DNA from: Pedobacter puniceum
GTDB lineage: Bacteria > Bacteroidota > Bacteroidia > Sphingobacteriales > Sphingobacteriaceae
DNA length: 64,000 nt
Reading direction: 5' to 3'
Assembly (NCBI RefSeq): GCF_009674685.1
Contig: NZ_WKJI01000002.1
Span: 682,001-746,000 of the forward strand
Below are positions 8,911 to 16,353 of this stretch, piece after piece. The stretch's first letter is position 1, and every line of letters begins with the position of its first letter. The position numbers were made by a program, and so were the translations under genes. The notes under the pieces were generated by a model, which saw only the letters and a list, made by a program, of their open reading frames with translations, did no database searches and had not been told where the DNA came from.

Positions 8911-9010
8911 CTAAAATTATTTTTATTAGTTAAAATTATATAGATTTAAGTGTAAATTCGCCTTCACTCTCATTTGGCATTTTATACAAGCTTATTTTAT
9001 TTGCCAACTT

Positions 9011-9376
9011 ATGTCAAAAATTTTGCTTATTGAGGATGAATTCAGGTTAAGAGAAAATCTAATTGAAATACTCGAACTTTACGATTATGAGGTACACGCT
9101 GCAGTAGATGGCTTGGATGGTTTTGCCAAAGCTCTAGAGATAGAACCAGACATTATTCTTTGTGATGTAATGATGCCTAATTTAAATGGATTAGATTTTG
9201 TTTCTAAAATTAAGCAAACGCATTTAGCCCATATTCCTATTATTTTGTTAACTGCAAAAGTAGACCCAGAAGATGTGAAAGAGGGGCTTAGCAGAGGAGC
9301 TAATGATTATATTAAAAAACCTTTTCTTACAGATGATTTGCTAAAAAACATTAAAAAACATACATCTAAAATCTAA
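9011..9376 (+). CDS. Single-domain response regulator (CheY-like)
   Basis: 121 residues, a receiver domain and nothing else. The acidic pocket is EDE (residues 8-10), the phospho-acceptor Asp52 lies in LCDVMMP, the conserved Thr is in LLTAK and the Lys in IKKPF, so it should be phosphorylatable. It starts 100 bases from the divergent histidine kinase at 8910, which is the natural candidate donor. With no output domain it must act by protein contact or as a relay to another kinase or receiver of the island. Confidence 0.93.
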   Translation: MSKILLIEDEFRLRENLIEILELYDYEVHAAVDGLDGFAKALEIEPDIILCDVMMPNLNGLDFVSKIKQTHLAHIPIILLTAKVDPEDVKEGLSRGANDYIKKPFLTDDLLKNIKKHTSKI

Positions 9377-9380
9377 AAAA

Positions 9381-9404
9381 CCTTGCCGATTCACATCGAC
9401 AAGG
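9381..9404. terminator. Hairpin after the CheY-like gene
   Basis: CCTTGCCGAT / ATCGACAAGG (one mismatch, 4-base loop) begins 5 bases after the stop codon at 9376. There is no T-run on the plus strand, only six A residues before it, so it is a weak terminator for the plus transcript. A second hairpin, ACTAAGA-TTC-TCTTAGT at 9454-9470, is followed by TTTG and a T-rich stretch and may be the real stop. Confidence 0.45.
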
Positions 9405-9599
9405 CCTACTCTCATTTTAAACTACAGGCCACACTATCTGGCATGTTTCTTTCACTAAGATTCTCTTAGTTTTGATATATTTTTTGTGTGAAAAGCCTCG
9501 CACTCTAAACACAATATCAATTTTAATTTAATGAAGCTTTTGAGAGTAATAAATCTCAGTTGCTTTATAATGCTAAGTTAAAAGATATAAAATGGCGCA

Positions 9600-10072
9600 G
9601 CATCCCCTAAATTAGGGATATGAAAATTTTTTTGTTTTTGGTGATTTTTTAGGAACCTACGCATCAATTATACGTAGTAAAAATACCCTCTTTAATTTAG
9701 GGATACCAAAGAAGAAAAGATGTAAAAAAAAGCTATATTTAATTTTACTACTACTAAAAAAATAACTAAACCTTCAGGCTACGTATAAGGAAAGAAAGTT
9801 TTCGGATTTAGCTTTACTCTTACAATTAAATTTAATGCCATGTTTGAGGGATAAAATTCTTTAAATCGGTGAATTTTTAATAAAATATTGGCAAACAATT
9901 AGAATAATAAAAAAGTTAGGGATAAGATAAAAGCAAAAGTATTTATGTTTAAAAGAACTATAATACAAGTATTTAATGATGAAAATGCCGCTAAAAAGTA
10001 ACTTAAATCATGTTATTTAAGTCCCTAAAAACCTAATTTAAACAATTAAAATACCCCTATAATAAGGGATAT
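9600..10072. promoter_or_regulatory. Cluster of TTAGGGATA motifs upstream of the signalling operon
   Basis: The gene-free stretch 9377-10149 contains a repeated 9-base motif. TTAGGGATA occurs at 9612-9620, 9697-9705 and 9916-9924, with close variants TGAGGGATA at 9845-9853 and TAAGGGATA at 10063-10071. An inverted copy (GTCCCTAA) lies at 10021-10028. Three of these pair with a left arm: CCCTAA-A-TTAGGG at 9605-9617 (perfect), TACCCT at 9684-9689 and TACCCCT at 10052-10058. Repeated half-sites and inverted pairs are typical of a transcription factor array. The only DNA-binding regulator encoded in the island is the NarL-type protein at 14005, whose family often binds TACYYMT-like heptamers. 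The link to it is inference. Confidence 0.5.
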
Positions 10073-10099
10073 TTTATACAATAATTATATAGTAATTCG

Positions 10100-10115
10100 T
10101 ACTTGGTACAAAGTA
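10100..10115. promoter_or_regulatory. Near-perfect 16-base palindrome before the receiver gene
   Basis: TACTTGGTACAAAGTA is a palindrome apart from one mismatched pair. It ends 34 bases before the ATG at 10150, in the region where the promoter of the signalling operon should be. It could be an operator, but no other copy was noticed in the window. Confidence 0.3.
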
Positions 10116-10149
10116 TGTCCATAATTAAGCGGTCAGAGAAATTTAAGTT

Positions 10150-10551
10150 ATGCAGCATCAAAACATTAACGAAGAGCTTTTAAAAAAGAATAGAGTACCC
10201 AAAACAATTTTAATAGCAGAGGACGACTCTATTAATGTCTTGTTATTAAAGAAGATTTTAGTGCCTTTAAATTTCAACTTAGTTATTGCAGAAAATGGAG
10301 TAGAAGCTGTAGAGAAATTTAAAGAAGCTGATTACGACCTTATTTTGATGGACGTTTATATGCCAGAAATGGACGGCTTAGAAGCTATAAGACAAATTAA
10401 GGCTTTAAATTTAAAAACACCGCCTATTATAATTATTTCTGCAGCAAACTTAGATGAGAGAGTAATTAGTGAAGACTTAGGTGTAAAATATTTTCTATCC
10501 AAACCTATTGGATTAATGGAGTTTAAAGAACTTTTAAACAGATTGTTATGA
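10150..10551 (+). CDS. Single-domain response regulator
   Basis: 133 residues: a 17-residue N-terminal extension and then a receiver domain. Motifs are AEDDS (23-27), phospho-acceptor Asp68 in LMDVYMPEMDG, Ser in IISAA and Lys in LSKPIG. It resembles the receiver modules of hybrid kinases more than CheY, notably in MDVYMPEMDGLEA. Its stop codon overlaps the start of the next kinase gene (ATGA), so the two are translationally coupled and are probably a functional pair derived from, or replacing, a hybrid kinase. It is the first gene of the plus-strand signalling operon. Confidence 0.93.
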   Translation: MQHQNINEELLKKNRVPKTILIAEDDSINVLLLKKILVPLNFNLVIAENGVEAVEKFKEADYDLILMDVYMPEMDGLEAIRQIKALNLKTPPIIIISAANLDERVISEDLGVKYFLSKPIGLMEFKELLNRLL

Positions 10552-12428
10552 ATTCCCCAGCTAACCAATATCATCTAGACCACGCTAACTATATTTTACA
10601 AAATATCCCCTATGGTATTTTGATAGAAGATAGTAAGCGCTGCATACATTCTGCAAACCAAGAATTAATTAAAATTTTTGGTATGGATGCTAAGCCAGAA
10701 GACTTAGTAGGTTTAGATTGTGAAGTACTTGCTGAACAAGTTAAACAAGCTTTTAAAAACCAAGAATACTTTGTTCAAACAATAAATAAGTGTTTATCAG
10801 AAAAAGTTAAAAGCGGGCCTTACGAGTTTGAACTGGTAAATGGCAAGTTTGTGGAACTTAATTATATTCCATACTATGTTAATGATGCATTTGCAGGCCA
10901 CAGTTGGTGTTATAGCAATGTAACTATTAAAAAAAATCATGAACTAGAAGTAAAGAAACAAAGTGATTTCTTTTCTGATATTTTAGACTCTTTACCTGCT
11001 GACATTGCCATCTTTAGCCCACAGCACACTTATATGTTCTTAAACAAAACTGCTATACAAGATGATGAGTTTAGACAATGGATGATTGGTAAAACCGATT
11101 ATGACTATTGTAACAAAAAGAATAAACCAACAAATATTGCAGACGAACGTAATAAAAATTTCAAAAAAGTATTAACAAGCAGACAAGATGTTTATTGGGA
11201 GGATGAGATAATTAAAGCTGATGGTGACAAAAAAATTATATTAAGAATTTTCCATCCATACATTAACAAAACAAACGAAATAGAATTTGTTGTAGGTTAT
11301 GGTATAGATATCACTGAAATAAAAAAGAAAGACCTCCAGATTTTAGAAACAGAGTTAAAAAGCAAGTTCTTGATAGATAATTTCAAGAAAGTAGTTTTTA
11401 CTGCTGATTATGAAGGTAAATTTGTTGATATTAATCCGGCATGGGAAAAAATAACTGGGTTTAGCGTAAAATCTTGTTTAGGCAATTTGCTTACTAGTTA
11501 TGTAAAAGATGCTTCTTTTAAACAAACGCTTATAGATTTTCTCGCAGATAATGAAAAAACCGAACTCAATTTAAGCTTTCAAATCAAAACCCAAAAACAA
11601 CTGAAATGGGTTGAGGCTTACTTTTCTAAGAATCTCAGTATTGATAACAAAGTAAAATCATTCTGGGGAACTTTAAGTGATGTTGACGAACAAAACAAGG
11701 AAAAAGACAAGCTATTACAACTTATTACAAAAGAAAAGGAGCTAAACGAGTTAAAGTCTAAATTTGTAAATATGGTATCGCATGAGGTAAGAACTCCACT
11801 TGCAGGAATCTTATCAAGTGTAGAACTTTTAGAGATTATCAACCAGAATATTGATGCAAGTTTAAAAGAAAAAAGTGCAAAACATTACTCCAGAATTAAA
11901 GACCAAATTCTCAAAATTGGTGAGTTAATGAATGATGTTTTGATTTTAGGAAAAATAGAATCAGGAAAGATAGAACTAGATGTAGAAGAAGTGGATTTTG
12001 TTGCTAACCTATCTAAATTTTCTACCAATAATATCAATATTACTGATAGTAATATTATAAAATTATTTGTAAAAGGCACACCTAAAAAAGTTAAAATGGA
12101 TTGGAAACTTATGGAACATGTTTTCACCAATCTGTTAAGTAATGCCATCAAATACACAAAAGACAATCAAAAATCACCAGAGATATTAATAAATTTCCAT
12201 AGTAAGGATGTTGAAGTTACCATTAAAGATTACGGTATTGGCATCCCTAAAGATGACTTAAAACTTCTTTTCCAGCCATTTAAACGGGCTTCTAACGTTG
12301 GAAATATCAATGGAACAGGACTTGGATTAATACTCGTAAAATATTTTGTTGAACTTCATAAAGGAGAAGTAAGCGTTATATCAGAAGAAAACGTAGGCTC
12401 ATCTTTTACTGTAAAATTACCTTATTAA
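10548..12428 (+). CDS. Soluble PAS-domain sensor histidine kinase
   Basis: 626 residues without transmembrane segments. There are three PAS-like domains (about 5-135, 140-262 and 275-395). The second carries MIGKTDYDYCN and aligns along its length with the YDYC PAS of the kinase at 6460. HisKA has SHEVRTPLAG with His412. The N box is NLLSNAIKYT (about 528), G1 is KDYGIGIP (about 560) and G2 is GTGLGLI (about 589), all intact. It overlaps the preceding receiver gene by 4 bases and is followed after 2 bases by another receiver gene. The natural reading is a phosphorelay in which this kinase serves both neighbours. Confidence 0.93.
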   Translation: MNSPANQYHLDHANYILQNIPYGILIEDSKRCIHSANQELIKIFGMDAKPEDLVGLDCEVLAEQVKQAFKNQEYFVQTINKCLSEKVKSGPYEFELVNGKFVELNYIPYYVNDAFAGHSWCYSNVTIKKNHELEVKKQSDFFSDILDSLPADIAIFSPQHTYMFLNKTAIQDDEFRQWMIGKTDYDYCNKKNKPTNIADERNKNFKKVLTSRQDVYWEDEIIKADGDKKIILRIFHPYINKTNEIEFVVGYGIDITEIKKKDLQILETELKSKFLIDNFKKVVFTADYEGKFVDINPAWEKITGFSVKSCLGNLLTSYVKDASFKQTLIDFLADNEKTELNLSFQIKTQKQLKWVEAYFSKNLSIDNKVKSFWGTLSDVDEQNKEKDKLLQLITKEKELNELKSKFVNMVSHEVRTPLAGILSSVELLEIINQNIDASLKEKSAKHYSRIKDQILKIGELMNDVLILGKIESGKIELDVEEVDFVANLSKFSTNNINITDSNIIKLFVKGTPKKVKMDWKLMEHVFTNLLSNAIKYTKDNQKSPEILINFHSKDVEVTIKDYGIGIPKDDLKLLFQPFKRASNVGNINGTGLGLILVKYFVELHKGEVSVISEENVGSSFTVKLPY

Positions 12429-12430
12429 GC

Positions 12431-12883
12431 ATGAAAAAAGTAAGCATTGCCATTATTGATGATAACTATCATTTATCAGAAAACTTAAAGCATCTGTTAG
12501 TTATTAATGACTATCATGTAGAGGTTTACAGAACTTTAAGTAGGGCAGAAGCAGAGTTAAAAAAAAATAAACCAGATTTAATTATCTGTGATCTTAATCT
12601 ACCTGATGGTGAGGGATATGATATCATTAACTCTATTAGAAAAAATACAGGCTTTAACCTAACACCTATTATTGTACTAACAGGTGTATTAAATGCTAAC
12701 GTAAACGAGCTTTTCATGCTAGGTGTAAGTAAGATATTTTTTAAACCAACTCAATTTTCTTTACTAAAAAGTACCATAGAAAAACTACTTGTAAAAAGAA
12801 GAGAATACATGTTTTTTAATAAACCCTTTCAAGCAGCGCAAAAATTTATAAAGAGCGTATTTAATAAGGTAGATTATGCTTAA
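12431..12883 (+). CDS. Response regulator receiver with short C-terminal tail
   Basis: 150 residues. The receiver domain (1-120) has IDDN (9-12), phospho-acceptor Asp54 in ICDLNLPDGEG, Thr in VLTGV and Lys in FFKPTQ. A tail of about 30 residues follows, rich in Phe, Lys and Arg, with no domain I recognise. It may be an amphipathic helix for docking. The gene starts 2 bases after the kinase stop at 12428 and overlaps the next gene by 8 bases, so it is part of the same transcript. Confidence 0.9.
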   Translation: MKKVSIAIIDDNYHLSENLKHLLVINDYHVEVYRTLSRAEAELKKNKPDLIICDLNLPDGEGYDIINSIRKNTGFNLTPIIVLTGVLNANVNELFMLGVSKIFFKPTQFSLLKSTIEKLLVKRREYMFFNKPFQAAQKFIKSVFNKVDYA

Positions 12884-13970
12884 AAAGATTGTAGTTATAG
12901 AAGATGATGAACTCATCAGAGAAAATGTTGTTGATTTTCTTTCTCTTAACTCTTTTATTGTTAAAGGTTTTAGCGAAGGTATGCTTGCCTTAGAAGCCAT
13001 TAACAAAGAAATACCAGACTTAATTTTATGTGATATTTCTTTACCAGGATTATCTGGACATGATATTATTAGCAAGCTAAAAGAAAACGATGCCACAGCA
13101 GAAATACCATTTGTTTTTTTAAGCGCCCATGCAGAAAAATCTGAGGTTAGAAATAGTATGGATATGGGTGCCGATGACTATCTTATTAAACCATTTACCA
13201 TGAAGCAACTAATTGCTTCTGTAAATTCAAGATTAGAAAAGGCCGAAAAAAGTAAATCGAGGTTATTTAAAGAACTCAATAATAAGCTTGAAAATTTTCC
13301 TAAAATTTTAAGTCATGAATTAAATACTCCATTAAATGGAATACTAGGTTTAACAGCTTTACTATTAGAAAATTTAGATAGCTTAGATAAGGAAGAGATT
13401 AAGCAGTATTTAGAGGCTATCATGACCTCAGCAGATAGATTAACTACAACCAAACAAAAGTTGCTTGTTTTCTTTAATTTATTAAATGTTACCAAGCCAA
13501 AGGTTAATGAGTTTGTATTTCTTAACCAAATGCAAGAAAATTTAGTTAAGCACCTGCATACAACTGCAAAAAGTAAAAATAGGGCAGATGATATTCAATA
13601 TAATCTTTTAACAGATCCTATCATTAATAGCCTAAAGGTACATATACCTTATTCCTATTTATTCACCATTTTTGAAGAACAAATTGATAACGCAATTAAG
13701 TTCTCTAATCCAAAGTCTACTATTACCGTAAATTTTAAATTAGAAAAAGAAGACTTATTCATAGAAATCATCAATGAGGGTCAGCTTAAAATTAAGTTTA
13801 ACCCTAATGAAATGTTTATGGAAGTGAACAATTCTTTAAACGGTTCGCAAGGCTTCGGCTTAGGGATATTTATTATTAAAAAGCTATGCTCTTTATTTGA
13901 TTGCTTGTTTACTTTAAATCAAGATGAATCTTTAGTTATTGCTAAAACAAAAATAAAATGCACCTATTAA
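12876..13970 (+). CDS. Receiver-histidine kinase fusion protein (REC-HisKA-HATPase)
   Basis: 364 residues. The N-terminal receiver (1-120) has EDDE, phospho-acceptor Asp53 in LCDISLPGLSG and Lys in IKPFTM. A linker leads into HisKA with SHELNTPLNG (His147) and an HATPase with N box DNAIKFS (about 271) and G2 GFGLGIF (about 326). The G1 box reads IINEG where most kinases have DxGxG, so the Asp that contacts adenine is replaced by Asn, and the lid between G1 and G2 is short. It may be a weak kinase, a phosphatase or a scaffold. A receiver in front of a kinase suits an intermediate of a relay. It overlaps the previous gene by 8 bases. Confidence 0.88.
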   Translation: MLKKIVVIEDDELIRENVVDFLSLNSFIVKGFSEGMLALEAINKEIPDLILCDISLPGLSGHDIISKLKENDATAEIPFVFLSAHAEKSEVRNSMDMGADDYLIKPFTMKQLIASVNSRLEKAEKSKSRLFKELNNKLENFPKILSHELNTPLNGILGLTALLLENLDSLDKEEIKQYLEAIMTSADRLTTTKQKLLVFFNLLNVTKPKVNEFVFLNQMQENLVKHLHTTAKSKNRADDIQYNLLTDPIINSLKVHIPYSYLFTIFEEQIDNAIKFSNPKSTITVNFKLEKEDLFIEIINEGQLKIKFNPNEMFMEVNNSLNGSQGFGLGIFIIKKLCSLFDCLFTLNQDESLVIAKTKIKCTY

Positions 13971-14004
13971 TTAAAATTAATATTGCTTAAATTTATTCGT
14001 AAAG

Positions 14005-14667
14005 ATGAGTTTTTCTATGACCAAAAACATTTCTATAGGTATTATTGAGGATAACGAGAAGCTACTGAATAATTACTCAGAATTTTTTCAGCTTCAGGAT
14101 AATTATACCTTAAGTTTTGGTTTCCCAAGTGTAGATGATTTCTTAAGAAATTTCGATAAAAAAGAACATATACAACCTGATATTATACTACTTGATATTA
14201 ACTTACCAGGTACTTCTGGTATAGATGGTATTAAAATTTTAAAAGAATGTTTCCCAAAGGCTATTATTGTGATGCTAACTGCTTACAGTAGCAATAGCCA
14301 TATCATTACAGCTTTAGAAAATGGTGCAAGTGGATATTTAATTAAGGGAATGTCTTTACATGATATCAAATCTTCTTTGGCCAATTATGAGAATGATGGC
14401 TCTGCCATATCTCCAAACGTTGCTAAAAAGCTGATAGAACATTTTAACCAAACCAAAAAACAGGAAGAAATAATCTTAAAAGTACTTACAGGCCGCGAAA
14501 AAGATATTACCAAATGTATTGTTAACGGTTTAAGCCACAAAGAAACAGCAGAGCAACTTAACATAAAAGCCAGCACTGTTAATCATCATTTAAAAAATAT
14601 TTATATCAAATTAGGAGTCAACACAAAAACAGCTTTAATAGCTAAGGTGATGAATAAAACTGTTTAA
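14005..14667 (+). CDS. NarL/LuxR-family DNA-binding response regulator
   Basis: 220 residues. The receiver domain (about 8-130) has IEDN (14-17), phospho-acceptor Asp64 in LLDINLPGTSG, Thr in MLTAYS and Lys in LIKGMS. The C-terminal LuxR-type helix-turn-helix (about 158-215) shows LTGREKDI, GLSHKETAEQLNIKASTV and NHHLKNIYIKLGV. It is the only DNA-binding output in the signalling island and starts 34 bases after the REC-kinase fusion, so it is the likely end point of the relay. A second in-frame ATG at 14017 is possible. Its 3' end overlaps the convergent gene at 14664 by 4 bases, so there is no room for a terminator. Confidence 0.93.
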   Translation: MSFSMTKNISIGIIEDNEKLLNNYSEFFQLQDNYTLSFGFPSVDDFLRNFDKKEHIQPDIILLDINLPGTSGIDGIKILKECFPKAIIVMLTAYSSNSHIITALENGASGYLIKGMSLHDIKSSLANYENDGSAISPNVAKKLIEHFNQTKKQEEIILKVLTGREKDITKCIVNGLSHKETAEQLNIKASTVNHHLKNIYIKLGVNTKTALIAKVMNKTV

Positions 14668-15200
14668 TCCTTAATTTCTTCTTCTAAACCCAGTTCTTCT
14701 TTAAGCTGTTTCATTACAGCTTCATCTTGCTTATTGGTTTTAATTTGATCTTTATTTTTATAATAGTTGATAACTGAGCTTTCTAAACCTTTTCTAATTT
14801 TATAGTAATTTATAGCTTCTTTAATACTAGCAGCAGTTACATTTTCGCATTTAAAGTTTTGTAAATTAAAGCTTACAGGTATAACTAAGCTTGTTCCTGC
14901 TTGCGGATTTTGCCATTTACCACTGGTTAATTTTATTAGCCTGATAGCCTCATCATCTAAATCTATACCTAAACCCTGCTCTACTTGTGGGTTTACTACA
15001 TTTCCTTGCTCATCTAACTGAAATTTCACAAAAATCTTTCCTTCAATACAGTTTGATTTAGAAAATTCAGGATATTTCATATTTTCATTAATGAAATTTT
15101 CAAGCGCATATTTACCACCTTCAAAAGTTGGTACATCAGCAACAAAAAAAGAACTTAGCAAAAGCAGTATGATATGTAAGTAATTCAAAATCATACTCAT
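14664..15200 (-). CDS. Exported TonB C-terminal-domain-like protein
   Basis: 178 residues. A hydrophobic segment (about 3-21) looks like a signal peptide or anchor. A TonB_C-like domain follows at once (about 25-112), with FEGGKYALENFI, NMKYPEFSKSNCIEGKIFVK and VIPVSFNLQ. The Pro-rich spacer and the GRNKEYGAY-type N-terminus of true TonB are missing, and the last 65 residues are charged and helical. Such short proteins are common in Bacteroidota and may bind envelope proteins without driving receptors. It is downstream of the M23 peptidase gene by 27 bases and overlaps the NarL gene tail-to-tail. Confidence 0.75.
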   Translation of the reverse strand: MSMILNYLHIILLLLSSFFVADVPTFEGGKYALENFINENMKYPEFSKSNCIEGKIFVKFQLDEQGNVVNPQVEQGLGIDLDDEAIRLIKLTSGKWQNPQAGTSLVIPVSFNLQNFKCENVTAASIKEAINYYKIRKGLESSVINYYKNKDQIKTNKQDEAVMKQLKEELGLEEEIKD

Positions 15201-15227
15201 ATAACGTTTAAAAAATAAAAATTGTTG

Positions 15228-15917
15228 TTAAAAAGAGAAAACCAAATTTGGATTGGGAATTTTAGTTAGCCACTGTTGTTTATCTGCATAACGTACTACG
15301 CCAGGATAATCTCCTTTTTTACCATCCATACTACAGATTAATTGGAAATGCACATGTGAAGGCCAAAATCCGTTTTCTTCAAAAGTACCCATGTGGCCTA
15401 CAACTTGGCCTTTTATAAGTTCTTGGCCTTCTGCTATTTGTTCAATATCCTTTAAAGATAAATGGCCATAAAGCCCATAAAAAGTAAATCCTTCCAATTG
15501 GTATTCGAGGATAATGGTAGCGCCGTAATCTCCAAAATTATTGTTAAAGCCAAAGCTATGCACCTTAGCATCCATAAAATTATAAACAGGAGTGTTTTGA
15601 GGTGCCCAAATATCTAAACCTAAATGTAATCTTCGGGCTTCATTTTCATTAGTACCAAAATGGCTGCTTCTGGCATAAACTGTACGGTGCTCAAAGTAAC
15701 CACCTATACCATAACTAGCATTGGCTTTGGCTAATGTTTCATCTATATATTGTGCAAATAAAGCGGTATCCTCTAATAATGAAGCTGTTAAATGACTATT
15801 GTCTGCAGTAAAATCAAGAAGTAAAAAATCTGTTTTATTATTGTACTTAACCAGCGGATAAAAATCCTTTTGATGAGCTTTTAGTAACTCGTTAATTTTA
15901 TCAGCATTAGTAAGCAT
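15228..15917 (-). CDS. M23-family metallopeptidase (LytM-like)
   Basis: 229 residues. The M23 zinc site is complete: His98 and Asp102 in LHLGLDIW, His152 in GLYGHLS, and His188/His190 in PSHVHFQL. The family cleaves peptide cross-links of peptidoglycan. No signal peptide or membrane segment precedes the domain, since the N-terminus is polar (MLTNADKINELLKAHQKDF). That is unusual for a cell wall hydrolase and leaves its location open. It starts 9 bases after the stop of rbfA and is probably co-transcribed with it. Confidence 0.88.
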   Translation of the reverse strand: MLTNADKINELLKAHQKDFYPLVKYNNKTDFLLLDFTADNSHLTASLLEDTALFAQYIDETLAKANASYGIGGYFEHRTVYARSSHFGTNENEARRLHLGLDIWAPQNTPVYNFMDAKVHSFGFNNNFGDYGATIILEYQLEGFTFYGLYGHLSLKDIEQIAEGQELIKGQVVGHMGTFEENGFWPSHVHFQLICSMDGKKGDYPGVVRYADKQQWLTKIPNPNLVFSF

Positions 15918-15926
15918 ATCAAGACC

Positions 15927-16289
15927 TCATTCTGAATCTTCTTCTTTACTTATTTTACTGAAAATTTTATCCATTCTATCCACATATTCATTAGTATCAT
16001 CTAAGAAGAAATCTAATTGAGGGATGCCTTTAACCTGATCTTTAATTTTCTTTCCTAACATATACCTAATTTCCGATGAATGTGTTTTGATAGTGCTAAT
16101 AGCTAAATTTGGATTTGGAGCATTAAAAAAACTTAAGAAAACACGAGCCATTCCTAAATCGGCAGTGGCTCTAACTTTTGTTACCGTAATCATTATGCCG
16201 GGTAAAAAAGCAGCTGCATCTCTTTGGAAAATCTCCCCTAAATCTTTCTGTATTACTCTTGCAAATTTTTGTTGTCTTTTCGATTCCAT
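15927..16289 (-). CDS. rbfA: Ribosome-binding factor A
   Basis: 120 residues, the usual length. It begins MESKRQQKFARVIQKDL, contains VTKVRATADLGMARVFLSFF and ends in the KH-like segment with IPQLDFFLDDTNEYVDRMD, which is the RbfA signature (PELxFxxDxxxE). The protein binds the 30S subunit late in assembly and helps 16S rRNA processing. It lies 64 bases after hflX and directly before the M23 peptidase gene. Confidence 0.95.
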   Translation of the reverse strand: MESKRQQKFARVIQKDLGEIFQRDAAAFLPGIMITVTKVRATADLGMARVFLSFFNAPNPNLAISTIKTHSSEIRYMLGKKIKDQVKGIPQLDFFLDDTNEYVDRMDKIFSKISKEEDSE

Positions 16290-16353
16290 GTTTTCTTAAT
16301 TTTTATTTGGATTTTACCCAACTCATCATCAGCTAAAAAGCCCAATACTGTTT

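Noticed and set aside
9945-10001. 18-codon ORF (MFKRTIIQVFNDENAAKK) in the signalling gap
   Set aside because: Too short to separate from chance in AT-rich DNA; no ribosome site or conservation can be shown here.
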